This document shows, one piece after another, positions 11,442 through 22,556 of a DNA stretch of 64,000 nt. The stretch is from assembly GCA_015680685.1 (NCBI GenBank), contig MNCI01006170.1, positions 64,354 through 128,353 on the forward strand, in the 5' to 3' direction. The position numbers and the translations under genes are program-made. The DNA is from Gnetum montanum. Taxonomy: Eukaryota; Streptophyta; Gnetopsida; Gnetales; Gnetaceae. The notes under the pieces were generated by a model. It made no database searches, was not told where the DNA came from, and saw only the letters and a program-made list of their open reading frames with translations. Each line of letters starts with the position of its first letter. Within the stretch, counting starts at the first letter, position 1.

Positions 11442-12435
11442 TGATAAAGCATTAGTTGGCTAAGATATTGTAGATGAAATGTTGTAGATGCTACATCATG
11501 CCTACATTATAGCATCCCTATCAATGCGTCTCTACTAACTACTACATCGTAGATTCTACGCCACATTTGTGATGTCATAGTAATGATAATGAATGGGATG
11601 ATGTGTTGACACATATGCATCAACATAGTATCTACCTCTACCTATAAATATGCATGACCCTACTGCATATTGGACAATATTTTGTCAATAGAGTAGCCGA
11701 ACCCTTGTAGTTTTATTCCGTAGTCTTAGAGAATAGTTAGTGGATGCTTGCAGTGTGGATCTAAGTCAATTGTACAACACCTTATTCAAGTGGAAATGTA
11801 CCTAGACACATTCCATGAATGACAAGAATGAGATTTATTCTTATTCATTACAACACTTTAACATAGATTAAATTTACTTTCCATGCAATTTATATTCCAT
11901 GTACTTAGTTAATATTTATGTTTTACACATATTAATGAATTGGCAAAATGAACATGACTAGTTTTAAGTGTAAACATGTATTCACTTGGTAATCCCAGCA
12001 GCATTATTGCTTGGTTCACCAAGTAGCATAATGCTTGGTAATCCTAATAGTGGATACATGGGTTTAGGGTGTGTACAGCAAGCTGGGAATGAACACTCAT
12101 GACCCATAGGCTAGCTTAGCATTTATGTTTTGTTGTAATTAGATTAAATAATTGATTTCTCTATTATCACTAGGAGTAGTGTAAGGCCACAACAACATCA
12201 ACCATCATATGTCTCACTTGGACTAAATCATACATGATGAAGCTACCACTAGTCCAAGTGGGAAGATAGCAAACTACGATCAAGGCATCACAATCTAGAT
12301 GCACAACTAGTCCCATCCACAAAATTTGATTGAATTGTGAGTGAACATTTTTGATTTGTNCCACAAAATTTGATTGAATTGTGAGTGAACATTTTTGATT
12401 TGTATGGTTGGGTGTAGGGGGTGTCGTTTCTCATT
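11442..12435 (+). repeat. LTR with a distinct U3 (family V)
   Basis: It starts TGATAAAGC right after a catgggggta polypurine tract and ends with a decayed TCATTA. U3 is filled with gtagatgctacatc-like motifs (about 11468-11570) instead of the gaggcctc motif of family I. A TATA box lies at about 11643 (ctataaatatgc). The downstream half keeps the shared ACTTGGTAATCCCA block. A 43-base duplication around an N (12317-12403) slightly inflates its length. Confidence 0.75.
12317..12403. other. 43-base duplication flanking a single N (assembly join)
   Basis: Positions 12317-12359 and 12361-12403 are identical and separated by one N. This pattern is expected when overlapping contig ends are joined without merging. 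It is not a biological tandem repeat. Confidence 0.85.
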
Positions 12436-14500
12436 AGAGATCAAGGTAGAGTTGGAAGAAAGATTAGCATTGGTTAGTATATGGATGCATAATTTGGGCT
12501 ATTATATGGATGCATAATTTAGACACTAATTCATGTTGTAATAAGGTCTTAGTGGCAGAAAAGTGTTTATGTAGATTTTCAAGTAATTTATATTCTTGTC
12601 TGGTTTTATAAGTGGTAAGTTCTTTAAGGATTTCTTAAGAGATTAAGTTTTATTTATCATGCCTCTTAAGTGATTTTATAAATTATCTATGATTTAATTT
12701 GAGGTATGACTATGTAAAGATTGTTAGCATTGCTGACCAAAATCTAATCTCAAGCCAAATGATCAAATATCAAATATAATATACCAAATAACAAAATAAC
12801 TCGTTGGATGTTGGTGAGACGTATCCAAATTTCTTAGCAAAGCCAAAATGTCTAGGACTAAGAATGGTGTTGCCAAAACAAAGATTCCAAAATGCCAAGC
12901 AAAAGTCCATAACTAAAATGTATGTTCTAATGATTATTTGAAAAATATGAAAAAATGTCACAAATGAATTCTAAGCTCCTAGAGGTCATTCTAATATGCT
13001 AAAACACTAGAAACTTCATTGGTTGTTATTTTTTGGTTTTCAGTTCTTTTGAGAAGCTCTAGAATCTACTTTTTTGCTATTTTCTCTAATTTTTGTGACC
13101 CAAAGGCCAAGAATCACTTTACAAAAGGTGCTCACTTTTTCATGCCAAATCAAAAAATGATGTCAGCACTGCATCATGACTTGTGTCATAATTCACAATG
13201 AGGTTATGACAAACAGTAACTCATGATATCTGCAAATGAGTTGAGAAAATTTTCCTTTTGATCCATCATCATCAAGGTTGTTTTAGGGATCAAAAACATG
13301 AATTACAACTCAAAACCCTAGTTCTATAGGTTAGAAATTCAATAAAATAAGAATAAATCCAAAACGTGGTCAAACATGATCAAGCCAATTTAAACTATTG
13401 ACTAACATCTCATGCATGATATTAAATTTTAAATTTTAATCTCAAAAAATATTAATAAAATAATTAGAACTATAAATCAAGAATTTTAACAAATAGTTGC
13501 TAAACAAACAAAGATTGGCCAAAATGTATGTGTATAGAGCATAAGTACCAAAACCTATAAAAATGAAGCAAAGCATCAAATTACCCTACTCAATCTTAGG
13601 ACTTATTCCCTTTGTTTTTTTTTTTCCTTTCTAAGTTATTAAGTTAGTTGTGGTAAGGACGAATTAGATAGAGAAGTTAATGCTTAGAATAAACTTTATA
13701 TCATTGTTAATTTTTTCATTATGTTTCTAATTTTTGTTGTTTGTTTTTAACTTGTAATCATCAATTAGCATGTATGTACTATGTAACTTGTTGTGGGATT
13801 TATATATATATTTCGCCTATATTTGGTGCAAGCCTAACTTGGATCCAAACTTTATTTATGCTGCATTGGTTATATTTCAATTTTTGACATTTAGTAATTT
13901 TTAACTAACATTAGAACCCAATGTCATTTGATGCATTTTCAACTAACATTTTATGTTATTTTATTCAACTGAAGCTTTCTAGTATTTATTAAGGTTATTT
14001 TTTGGCTTGGATAATAAGACTTCCTATTATTTTATCAGTGGACAAGTTAGGTTTTGTATGCATGTGACTATTGTCACTATATTAATCTTCTTGCTTAGTA
14101 TTTTTCTTGCCCATATGCTTGTGCTTTTCGAATGCCTACTGCTATGCATGTTATATTTTCTTAACATCCAACATTTTTATTAAGCTCTAATGTTTGATTT
14201 TTGGTGGACTTTGTTAAATTATCTAAATAATACCTTTCTAGCTTAAGTGTGATTAATGAGGTGTTAGACATTCTTGTACTTGGAAAGCTTTTCCTTTCTA
14301 TGTTTTTTTTCATATTCTCTACTCAGTGTTAATCCCATGATATACTTTGGATTTTTTTTCTTATTATTAATATTATTTTTAGGGTCTAACATTCCCCTTA
14401 CTTTGCAAGTCTTATCTTTACTGTTCTATGTTTCTATAATTCTTATAAAATTAAAACTAAAATTAGGAGAGGGGGGAGGAGTTGTTGGATCCTAAAAAAT
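12436..14500. other. AT-rich unassigned DNA
   Basis: I see no reading frame with recognisable motifs. The longest short frames (13019-13201, 14274-14495) are hydrophobic low-complexity shadows of T-rich DNA. A short direct repeat of a tatggatgcataattt-like unit is present at about 12479-12520. There are no LTR ends of the TGATGA...TCATCA kind. Confidence 0.5.
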
Positions 14501-17468
14501 ATTAATAATGAGTAAAGAAAATCAAGAGTACATCACATGCTTTACATTGAGTAGACATCATAAAAAAATATGAAAAGAAGAGAAATTTCTAATTTTAGGA
14601 TGGTCTACTCAATTGTATAACCTTGCAATTGAAACTTTTAAAAAAATAAGTGAAGATAATTCATTTCTAGTAAGGAGAAAGGTCCTAGTCCTAACAAAAT
14701 TTAGATCACTTTTCAACAACTATACTTGAACTTAAAATAGCAAAAGGATTCAAAAATGAAAGTTGTGGAATAATACCAATATTGTTTCAAAGCAAGAAAG
14801 TGGTACAACTGGTGAAAGATATTTACCTCGTTGCTCGTTATTAATCTTATGTGAAAGAATATTTACCATAAACTATAATCTTCTTATTGACATTAGTTTG
14901 AATCTTTAAGTTAAGAATATTTTTGTTAGACAAGGAAAAATATGTCTTATGAGCTATCTTTCTAGGCTTCTTTCTACTTTCTCTAGTACTAGAAAAAATA
15001 TACATAGGAGCTTTTTGTCTTCTTGGGATTATTTATTGTTATTTGATCATTCTTATTAACTTGAATTTTTCATATCTTCAACTTCATATTACTTTTTCTA
15101 TCTTCAACTTCAACACATTTTTTCTTTTATTCAATTTTTTTTCTTAAGTAGAAAAGAACAAACATTAAGTAAATGTTCTTTACAATGGTAAAAGTTGGAA
15201 GAATTAAGAAAATTATAATATGAAATTGGTTGAATAAAATTCTTTATTCTTACTTGTAATACCAATTCCTTTTTACAATTAAGAAGGTTGATGTCACTTA
15301 AAAAATATAAAAGCTTTAGAAATATCAATTAAGAAGGCTAAAAATTTCTTGCTCAACTTTATCAAAAATCAATGAAAGATTATATAACTCAAGAAAATGT
15401 TGAACTTTAGCATATTCTTTAGATTGTTCATCAAAATTTAGAGCCCACTTACAAATGATCAACACTATATGCTTATGTATTAAAGACCTTATATCTATGG
15501 CATACTACACCATCGAAGCATTGCCTAACTCAATAAATAGAAAAAAATAAGAATAATACCTAGCATGAAGAACTTAAACATCATATTTTTTCATCACATC
15601 ATTTAACTATGAAATGAAGAATTGATTACAAGGTAGGTGATCCAAAATTTGAAGGAATACATATTATGATAAAATATTAGCAACCGATGACCCATATATA
15701 TCATTAGGAAGAACAAATCAAGTGTCTTGGTTGCATCAACATCACTAAAAGAAGATGTCAAAACTTCATTCTTACTAGCTTATAATTCTACATTTTGTGA
15801 CCAACGGAATTTTCCACATCAATAAAAAAAGTAGAAATTTCAACATTAGTTTAATAAGCTAGGAGCAATATAGCATCTCCCATAGGTGAATTCTAAAGAA
15901 ATCAAATCCTTTGGAGAAAAATTAAAGGAAAATTCTGGAACTAAAATTGAATTTTTTACTTACGTCAACTAACATCTCCATTAATTTTGTCAAATAGATC
16001 ACTCTTAGAATGTCTTTCGTGATTTTTTTTAAATCAATAACTTGGTCCAGTCCATTAGAATGAAACCTATAATCCAAAATTACTAGACTTGGAACAATGC
16101 CTTTAGGTTAGCATGTGTAGCATGTGTACGTAGGGTGTTGATATCAAGCTTGAAACTTAGTATCTTTGAGTTCAAGGTAATGTGAACTAACTATCTAGCC
16201 AATGAATCATGCTCAGAAAAAGATAAAAAAAGTTAAAAAAAAGGGAAAAACTTACCAATATGGCTCTTGGGAATTTAAACTATTCTTAAATAATTAAGCC
16301 CAAAAATCATTTTCCAAATATCCATGCAACATCCCCAATTCATGCACAATGAGATAACAAGAAAAACACCATTAAGGACCTCTTTATTAATGCATGAAAC
16401 TCAAAACTACATCAAAATATAAAAGTAATTGGGCTCATGAGCTTACAAGCTAAGGATCTATGAAAGCATTAATCTTTCCAAGCACACCAAAACCTTATAA
16501 TCATAAGTAATGGATCAAAGGAATGAGTCCTAGCATTCTTCATAATCCTCTCCTCACTTAAGGGATGAGAATCACAATTCCAAAGAGCTCACACAATGAT
16601 CAATGAACTCACATAAGTACTTTAGAGCCTTTTTCCTTACTCTAAGCAACATACAAAGTGGCCAAAAGACCCCTAATTCTTCTTCTCTTCAATTTTGTAT
16701 GAAATCTACATCAAAGCCCCATTAATATTACGATTTTAACACTTTTAAAAAATTTTAGGTAGCCAACTATGAGTAACTACCATTCGCAGTCCCAAACTAA
16801 CTATGACTTCATGTGGATCACTACTCCCCATAATCCCCTAAAGCTAAAAAACTAGTTGCAAAGTTGTTCTTAGTGCTAGCAACTATAATATGCATAGCCT
16901 CACAATTTTCTCCAAATTAGAACCTAAGAGAAAACCTCTTTATTAATGCATGTGGCTACAACTAATAGTCTTTGAAAACTTTATGGGTAAACTATGATCT
17001 CTTGTGAGTCACAATGTTGTTATAGTTCCCAATTTGACATGCAATTTCTTCAAAAATCATGTTTTTTCTTATTACAAGTCACTAACAGTTGCAACTTGCT
17101 CACAACTACATACTATGACCAATTACAACCCACACCCTAGCCATAATTGCTAATGAAAACCTCAAAACACAATAAATTGACCTCCAATCAAAGCCAATAA
17201 CAAAGGAAAAACTCATCATTCAAAAAGAGAAGGGATGTTGGAACCTATCAATATCCCAATATCCTACTTGATGGAATGTGCATTGAGCCTCTAGGTAATG
17301 ACCCTTTTGGTTGAGTAAACTAAAATTAACTTTAAGTTTGTTCAGTATTCTTTGTAAATTCTCCCATAATTGAATTAAATTCCTTAACATATAAATGTCT
17401 TTTCTTATTTTTCTTTGCTTATTCAATTTTGGCTCATAATCCTTTGGGTATAAGTTTTTACAACCATA
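14501..17468. other. AT-rich unassigned DNA, possibly an old mobile-element remnant
   Basis: Minus-strand translations of about 15100-15500 give short stretches that look protein-like, such as KWALNFDEQSKEYAKVQHFLEL. They contain stops and I cannot match them to a family. I found no terminal repeats. The remainder (16200-17468) shows no coding signal. Confidence 0.35.
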
Positions 17469-17473
17469 ATAAT
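17469..17473. repeat. Target-site duplication of E2, left copy (ATAAT)
   Basis: ATAAT directly precedes the 5' LTR, and the same five bases follow the 3' LTR at 33061-33065. It marks E2 as one insertion event with both ends intact. Confidence 0.9.
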
Positions 17474-18364
17474 TGATGAGTCATGTTTTGTTGGTGGTCT
17501 CATCAATGCTACCTCATCAATGAGGCCTAGTTGATGCATCATATCATGTGTTAATGTGGCCCCATTAATGTAGTGCTTGTAGTCAACTATAAATACACTT
17601 GTAGCCACATTTATGGTAATTAGAGATTGTAGTTCAAGTGAAGCTCTTGTAGTTTTTCTATTTGAAAGTTAGAATTTTTCCCTAAGTGCCCATAGTAGCA
17701 GTCATTGAGTGTATGGATCTTTATTCAAGCATTGTTGTACCTGAGCATGACAGTGTGTGAGACAATAAAGACAAGCTTTCTAATAAACCTTGCAGCACTT
17801 TGGATAGATTCAGTATTTTACTTATGCATTTACTATTTTCAATTATTTATTAAATGATTTTAATTAGTTATTATGTTAATGAGGCAATTAAGCAAGATAG
17901 ATTACACACATAAGTACATCCACATTGAGCATAACATGTATTCACTTGGTAATCCCAACAACATTATTACTTGGTACACCCAGTAGCATAGCGATTGGTC
18001 ACCTAGTAGTGGACACGTGAGTTTAGGACATGTACGGAAAGTGGGATTGGATGCTTATGTTAGGAATAGTTAAATGCTATTTGATTAGTTAATTTAGTTT
18101 AGTTAATTAAATTCTTTTTATTCACATTTTAATCACCAAACTATAAAACACAAAATGATAAAAATTGGATGCCTCAATTACACATAACCATACCAACGAA
18201 CATCACAAGTGTAATTGGGAAAACAACGATTGACCTGAAGGCTAGATTCAGTTCCTAAAGGACTAGTGCACTAAAAATGATAAAGTCTATGGAATTTGAC
18301 TTGATCACACATGAACACTTTGTGGTTCGTATGGTTGCACATAGGGGTACCTCGCCACTTGTCA
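17474..18364 (+). repeat. 5' LTR of E2 (family I)
   Basis: It runs from TGATGAGTCATG to CCACTTGTCA, 891 bp. U3 has catcaatgaggcctagttgatg repeats (17505-17570), a TATA-like ctataaatac at about 17588 and AATAAAGACAAG at about 17764 as the probable polyadenylation signal. It is shorter than the 3' LTR by about 45 bp, chiefly in the U3 repeats. Confidence 0.9.
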
Positions 18365-18365
18365 T

Positions 18366-18383
18366 TGACATTGTTTTCGGGGA
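18366..18383 (+). other. Primer-binding site of E2, degraded tRNA-Asp type
   Basis: It begins one base after the LTR: tgacattgttttcgggg. Against the complement of the plant tRNA-Asp 3' end (TGGCGCCGTTGCCGGGG) most differences are C-to-T or G-to-A. E3 has a better version at 34192. Confidence 0.55.
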
Positions 18384-18547
18384 CTTTTTTTGTTGAAACG
18401 TGCACTATTTAGATTTAGGTGAATACCATTAATATCGTTGTATAAACCTCAAGGTCAATATCATTCCCACTATACATAGAATTATAAAAGCATGCTAACA
18501 TTTTATTTTATATTGCAAAATATCTTCTTCTTCTCACAAGCATAAAG

Positions 18548-19646
18548 ATGTCAAACCACTAATCCCACAGGAGTGCAAAGTGGTATATATTCATCTAGAT
18601 GAGTTTGTGTCAAACTTTACCTTCATCCTACATCAGGATGAACAGTTGTGATGGTGTGATACGGAGGGCAACATCATCTTACCCCCTAATTGATATATGC
18701 CTAGAATGTTGTTTAAAATCCTTAAGAATTTGGGCATAGTAAATCTTAATGAGGAATACATCATGGATGGTTATGACACTCAAAACTACCATCCCGCTAA
18801 AACACAATAGAAACAAGATTGACGTTAAGAGAAACTCCATGAGGCTACAAAGAGGAAACATTACACTAATCCCTTATTTGTACTTAATCAAGATGATAAT
18901 GAGAATCTTCCTATTGAATGTTCTCAACATAAGATTCTCCATCCCCTGATACTAGTGACAACGGTGTGAACCTGAACCTATGATCCACTATTTATAAACT
19001 AGGTTCAGGAAAAAGTGACAGTCAATGTAGGGACTTGGGCAAGCATCACAATAGCAAGGGATCTAAGGATGGTAATCATAATAAGAAAAAGAGTGGTGGC
19101 AAACACCACAGTGGCAATGGTGGTCCACCTTCCTCTTCATCTAATTTGAAACATTCCTATTCATCTAATAATTCTCATAGAAGTCACCATCAAAATAATC
19201 ATGATGAAGGTGATCAACAAGGCAATAAATATTGTGAAGGCCACCAAGACTGAAGGGGTGGCCAAAACTATCATCAGTGTCATCGACACAGTGATGATGA
19301 TAAACCTCTATTAGTGACTTGAAGTATGCTCAACATTGCATAGGTAGTTAAAATTCCAACTAGGCATATGAAAGATAGTCATATCAAGCACTTAGACATG
19401 AACAATATCCCAAAATTTGAGGGGGGATACAACTCTAATCTACAAACACATATACAAGATTTCCATAATTCCTATGCCTTATAGAACATAGAAAATAAAT
19501 GGCAAAAACTCAAACTATTTTCCAAGACATTCATCAAGGAAGCTAAAAGTTGGTACCAGTCTTTGGAGCTAGAATCTATTCACAGATGGTGTACCATGCT
19601 AGAATTGTTTAATGAAAAATACCATATGTACTCTAGAGTGTCTAAT
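18548..19646 (+). pseudogene. gag: Gag of E2, 5' part (broken, interrupted by a solo LTR)
   Basis: The probable start ATGTCAAACC lies in the same position relative to the LTR as the gag start of E3. A Lys/His/Asn/Ser-rich low-complexity stretch occupies 19035-19253. The capsid-type retrotransposon gag core follows: FEGGYNSNLQTHIQDFHNSY, then KLFSKTFIKEAKSWYQSLEL and FNEKYHM (about 19410-19625). The frame is broken by stops and shifts, and the reading is cut at 19646 by an inserted LTR. It resumes at 22557. A nucleocapsid role for the basic stretch is only suggestive. Confidence 0.75.
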
Positions 19647-19651
19647 CTAAG
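19647..19651. repeat. Target-site duplication CTAAG, left copy
   Basis: CTAAG occurs immediately before the inserted LTR and again at 22552-22556 right after it. This proves insertion into the gag of E2. Confidence 0.9.
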
Positions 19652-19661
19652 TGATGAAAGT

Positions 19662-19920
19662 GGTTACTCTAATAATTAGAGTGGTCATTATTAAGGTCGT
19701 TACTCTAATTATTAGAGTGGTTATTATTAGGGTCGTTACTCTAATTATTAGAGTGGTTATTATTAGATCAGTTACTCTAATTATTAGAGTAGTTACTCTA
19801 ATTATTAGAATGGTTATTATTAAGGGGCAGTTTCTCTAAAATTAGAGTGGCAATTTCTCTCTAAAATTAGAGGAGCAGTTTCTCTAAAATTAGAGTGGTA
19901 GTTTTTGTAATTATTAGAGT
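19662..19920 (+). repeat. Tandem palindrome array in U3 of the family III LTR
   Basis: Five units of a 17-base palindrome, ACTCTAAT-N-ATTAGAGT (the last with one change), are spaced by ggttattattag-type linkers. Three CTCTAA-AA-TTAGAG variants follow. The array ends about 15 bases before the TATA box, the position of an enhancer or transcription-factor site cluster. Confidence 0.85.
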
Positions 19921-20199
19921 AGTTGTTCCCAAGCCTATAAATATAGTGCCTAGGCACACGATAGGGAGAGTCAAGAAAAGGGAATAAAGAAGAAGAATTT
20001 AGAAGAGGAAGTCTTTTAGGAGCCAAGTAGTAAAACTCTAGCCAAGTGCCCATAGCAGGAGGTCTAAGTGTGGACGATCTTTATTCGAGCATTGTGTACC
20101 TAAGCACACCTTGTGTATAGCAATAAAGATGAGCTCTTGGATTCATCCTTGTAGCACTTGAGATTTTTTTTCTTACTCATTTCATTTATTTTATTTTCT

Positions 20200-20235
20200 T
20201 CTACATTTTTTATTTTATTTTATTTTATTTTATGC
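20200..20235 (+). repeat. (TTTTA)n microsatellite
   Basis: TTTTA repeats in the R/U5 part of the family III LTR. Low information. Confidence 0.8.
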
Positions 20236-20529
20236 ACTTTACATTTCTATTATTAGCACACATAGTACGATCACTTCGAGCATGCGTGTAACACTTGGTA
20301 ACTCAATAACAATTAGCATTTGGTAATCCAAGTAGTGTTACGTTGGTTCAGGATGTGTACGGCAAGTGAGAATGGATACTGGTGTTAAGATTAGTTTAAA
20401 GCCTAGTTAATCAGTAGTTAAGTTAAATTAGTCACTTAGTTATCTCTCTCTCTCCTCCCTTATTAGTATCAGAACATAGAAACATAAAAGCTATAAAAAT
20501 CATATACCTCAATCTTACTTAACCATACT

Positions 20530-22387
20530 GTATTGACCTAAATCATCAATGTAAGGCTAGAAGGGAAACAAACACCAAAAGATCATCGGTCAGACACAAC
20601 TAACCCTACCTTCACCCAAGGGCAAGCTGGAAAAGAAAAACAAAGGTAGAGTGCCTTGAATGGTCTGCACGCAAATCAACCAAGGACTTCCCTGAGCGTA
20701 AACTACTACTTGCGCTGGGGTTATCGTAACTGATGTTTTAACACGTAAACAATGTGCATGAAATGTAAACAGAAAAAAACCTATGCAGAACTGGTATTGT
20801 GAACAAAACGTAAACCAAATATAAACTAAATGTAAATAGAGTAAACAGAATAAATGGCTGGCAAAACGAACTGTATTGTATTGCTTAGAAAAGATGTGCA
20901 CTAGTCAAAGCGTAGCTGCACGTGTGGATGGCAGGTCGAGTGCCAAGCCCTGAGGTGATGTGATGTGATGTGTTTCAGAAGTGCTTGGATTCTAGGAGTC
21001 AAGTATGCGAAGCACCCAAGGATTGATGGTCTGAGTTTCCTAAGCCATCAACCTTCAAAATTGCCAACCCTGTTTATGTGAATTGATAGGGTATTTATAG
21101 GGTTTGGCCAGGCTTGGGTGCAGAATTCAAGAATGGAATCAATGGCTGAGGGATGAGAGAAAAATGGATCTAGTAACACGTGTCCGATGGACAACTGTGT
21201 GTGAGTTGAACATATGTGGGCAAGCTACGTTCTAGACTAGGTGCATTCTATCTTACAACATGTGGCTTACTCAAGCCCATGGAAGCACATACAATCTAGA
21301 CCATGAGGGCCTGACAAGCCCACAAATGAAGATTTACAATGAAATGATAATGATAGCAAGATAAATTGGCTCTGGCTCCATTGAAACTTCTAGATCTACG
21401 ACTTGACTACTATAGGGTGTTGATTTGAGTAGTTTTGTGGTTGTTTGAAGTGTTTTTTCTTGACAAGAATTTCCAACGTGAGTTGATTTTATCTCAGCAT
21501 GAGTTGAGCGTGCTCATGCTACACTCACGCTGTAGTGTGACTTCAATGTGACTGAGCAAAGACTTGCAATTTTTTACCAAATTTTGAATTTTGAAGCCTA
21601 ATTCTTGTAGCAAGGAGGATTGCCTGACTGTGATTGAAAAATTGATCCTGAAAGTGCCTTGTTTCAAGTTGTTTATGGCAGCTCACACTGGAGTCACGCT
21701 GCAATGTGACCTACAGAAACTTACAAAAAACTTGCAATTTTGGGCCCAAAATCTGGAATTCTGGAGGTTGGGACCCATAGTTATCAATAGTGAACCATGA
21801 GGATGACTTGCACCCTTTAAATCAATTCATTTTGACTTAGTTTTAAGGCTCTAAAAGTTGGTCACACTGCAGTGTGACTTGCAGCATGACTTGTAGCGTG
21901 ACCTGTAGAAACTTACAAAAAACTTGCAATTTTGGGCCCAAAATCTGGAATTCTAGAGGCTGGGACCCATACTTATCAATAGTGAATCCTAAGGATGACT
22001 TTCACCCTTGAAATCAAGTCATTTTGACTTAGTTTTGAGGCTCTGAAAGTTGGTCACGTTGGAGTCACATTACAGCGTGACTTGCAGTGTGACCATAGCG
22101 TGACTGAGAAAATTTGCACCATTTGACTTGAAATTTGAACTCCTAAGACTTGAGTGGACACCAGTGGCCTTTGAGGATGGCTTGTACCTTCAAATTTGGA
22201 CCATTTCTGACTTGATTTTGAAGTTGTTGGAGTTGCTCACATTGAGGGCAAGCTAGCTTGATGGTGTGAGAAAGCTAGCTTGAGCAAGCTGGGCATGAGT
22301 TCCATGCCTTAGTCAAATTTTTCCTCCTAAAAGCTTGAAAGGGCTTGAGTCATTTCAAAGTGTTAGGCTGAAATTAGTGGTGTTTCA
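20530..22387 (-). mobile_element. Solo LTR (family IV), copy 1, nested inside the family III LTR
   Basis: On the plus strand it begins TGTATTGACC and ends GTGTTTCA. Flanks CATAC (20525-20529) and CATAA (22388-22392) are a near-perfect target duplication. The minus orientation is set by a TATA box (ccctataaatacc, complement at about 21090-21103). It is also set by comparison with copy 2 (56514-58055, +). U3 lies at the right, with imperfect repeats of about 190 bp (21640-22240). U5 lies at the left, with the ccaaggacttccc block shared by all three copies. The interrupted LTR resumes at 22393. Confidence 0.82.
21640..22240 (-). repeat. About 190-bp imperfect tandem repeats in U3 of family IV copy 1
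   Basis: Each unit holds a GTCACGCT...AGCGTGAC-type cluster followed by aacttgcaattttgggcccaa and a gacccata.ttatcaatagtga segment. Two units (21690-21850 and 21870-22040) are very similar and a third is diverged. Copy 3 has related units at 63340-64000. Confidence 0.75.
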
Positions 22388-22556
22388 CATAAAATCATGA
22401 GATACAAGTAATTTTGGGAAGACAATGATCAACCAACCCGTCCTTGTTCCACAAAGGCACATAGGCACTTAGTTCTTGGAATTCGACTGGATTGTGCATG
22501 AAAACGCTTGTATTTGTATAGTTGAGCATAGGGGCACCTCACCGCTCATCACTAAG

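Larger units (their letters stand above)
7885..12435 (+). mobile_element. Deleted gag-spacer-LTR relative next to E1
   Basis: Directly after the E1 LTR the sequence enters mid-gag with no primer-binding site, so the 5' end is deleted. The order is gag (to about 9303), spacer with the shared blocks, a stub of ORF3 (about 10961-11300), polypurine tract and an LTR whose U3 differs from E1's. There is no pol. It may be a pol-less element of the E3/E4 type that lost its 5' LTR and most of ORF3, or the product of recombination with E1. Confidence 0.6.
19652..22551 (+). mobile_element. Solo LTR (family III) inserted in E2 gag
   Basis: It runs from TGATGAAAG to CGCTCATCA and is flanked by CTAAG. U3 (19662-19920) is an array of palindromes, followed by a TATA box (cctataaatatag, about 19934-19946), AATAAAGATGAG (about 20122) and the shared ACTTGGTAA block. 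It is split by another LTR at 20530-22387; without that and its 5-bp duplication it is about 1,037 bp. No internal element DNA is present, so it is what remains after LTR-LTR recombination. Confidence 0.88.

Noticed and set aside
12436-17468. Assigning a Ty1/copia or hAT remnant
   Set aside because: Short protein-like stretches on the minus strand did not match any motif I could name with confidence.
19035-19253. His/Ser/Asn-rich 72-residue frame as a stand-alone gene
   Set aside because: It lies inside gag of E2 at the expected position of a low-complexity linker and has no promoter or conserved start.
19662-19920. CRISPR-like array
   Set aside because: The spacers are near-identical AT-rich linkers and the repeats are palindromes in an LTR of a plant element.
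20530-22387. A DNA transposon with terminal inverted repeats
   Set aside because: The ends are TG...CA, with a TATA box and U5-like layout and a 5-bp duplication; this fits a solo LTR better.
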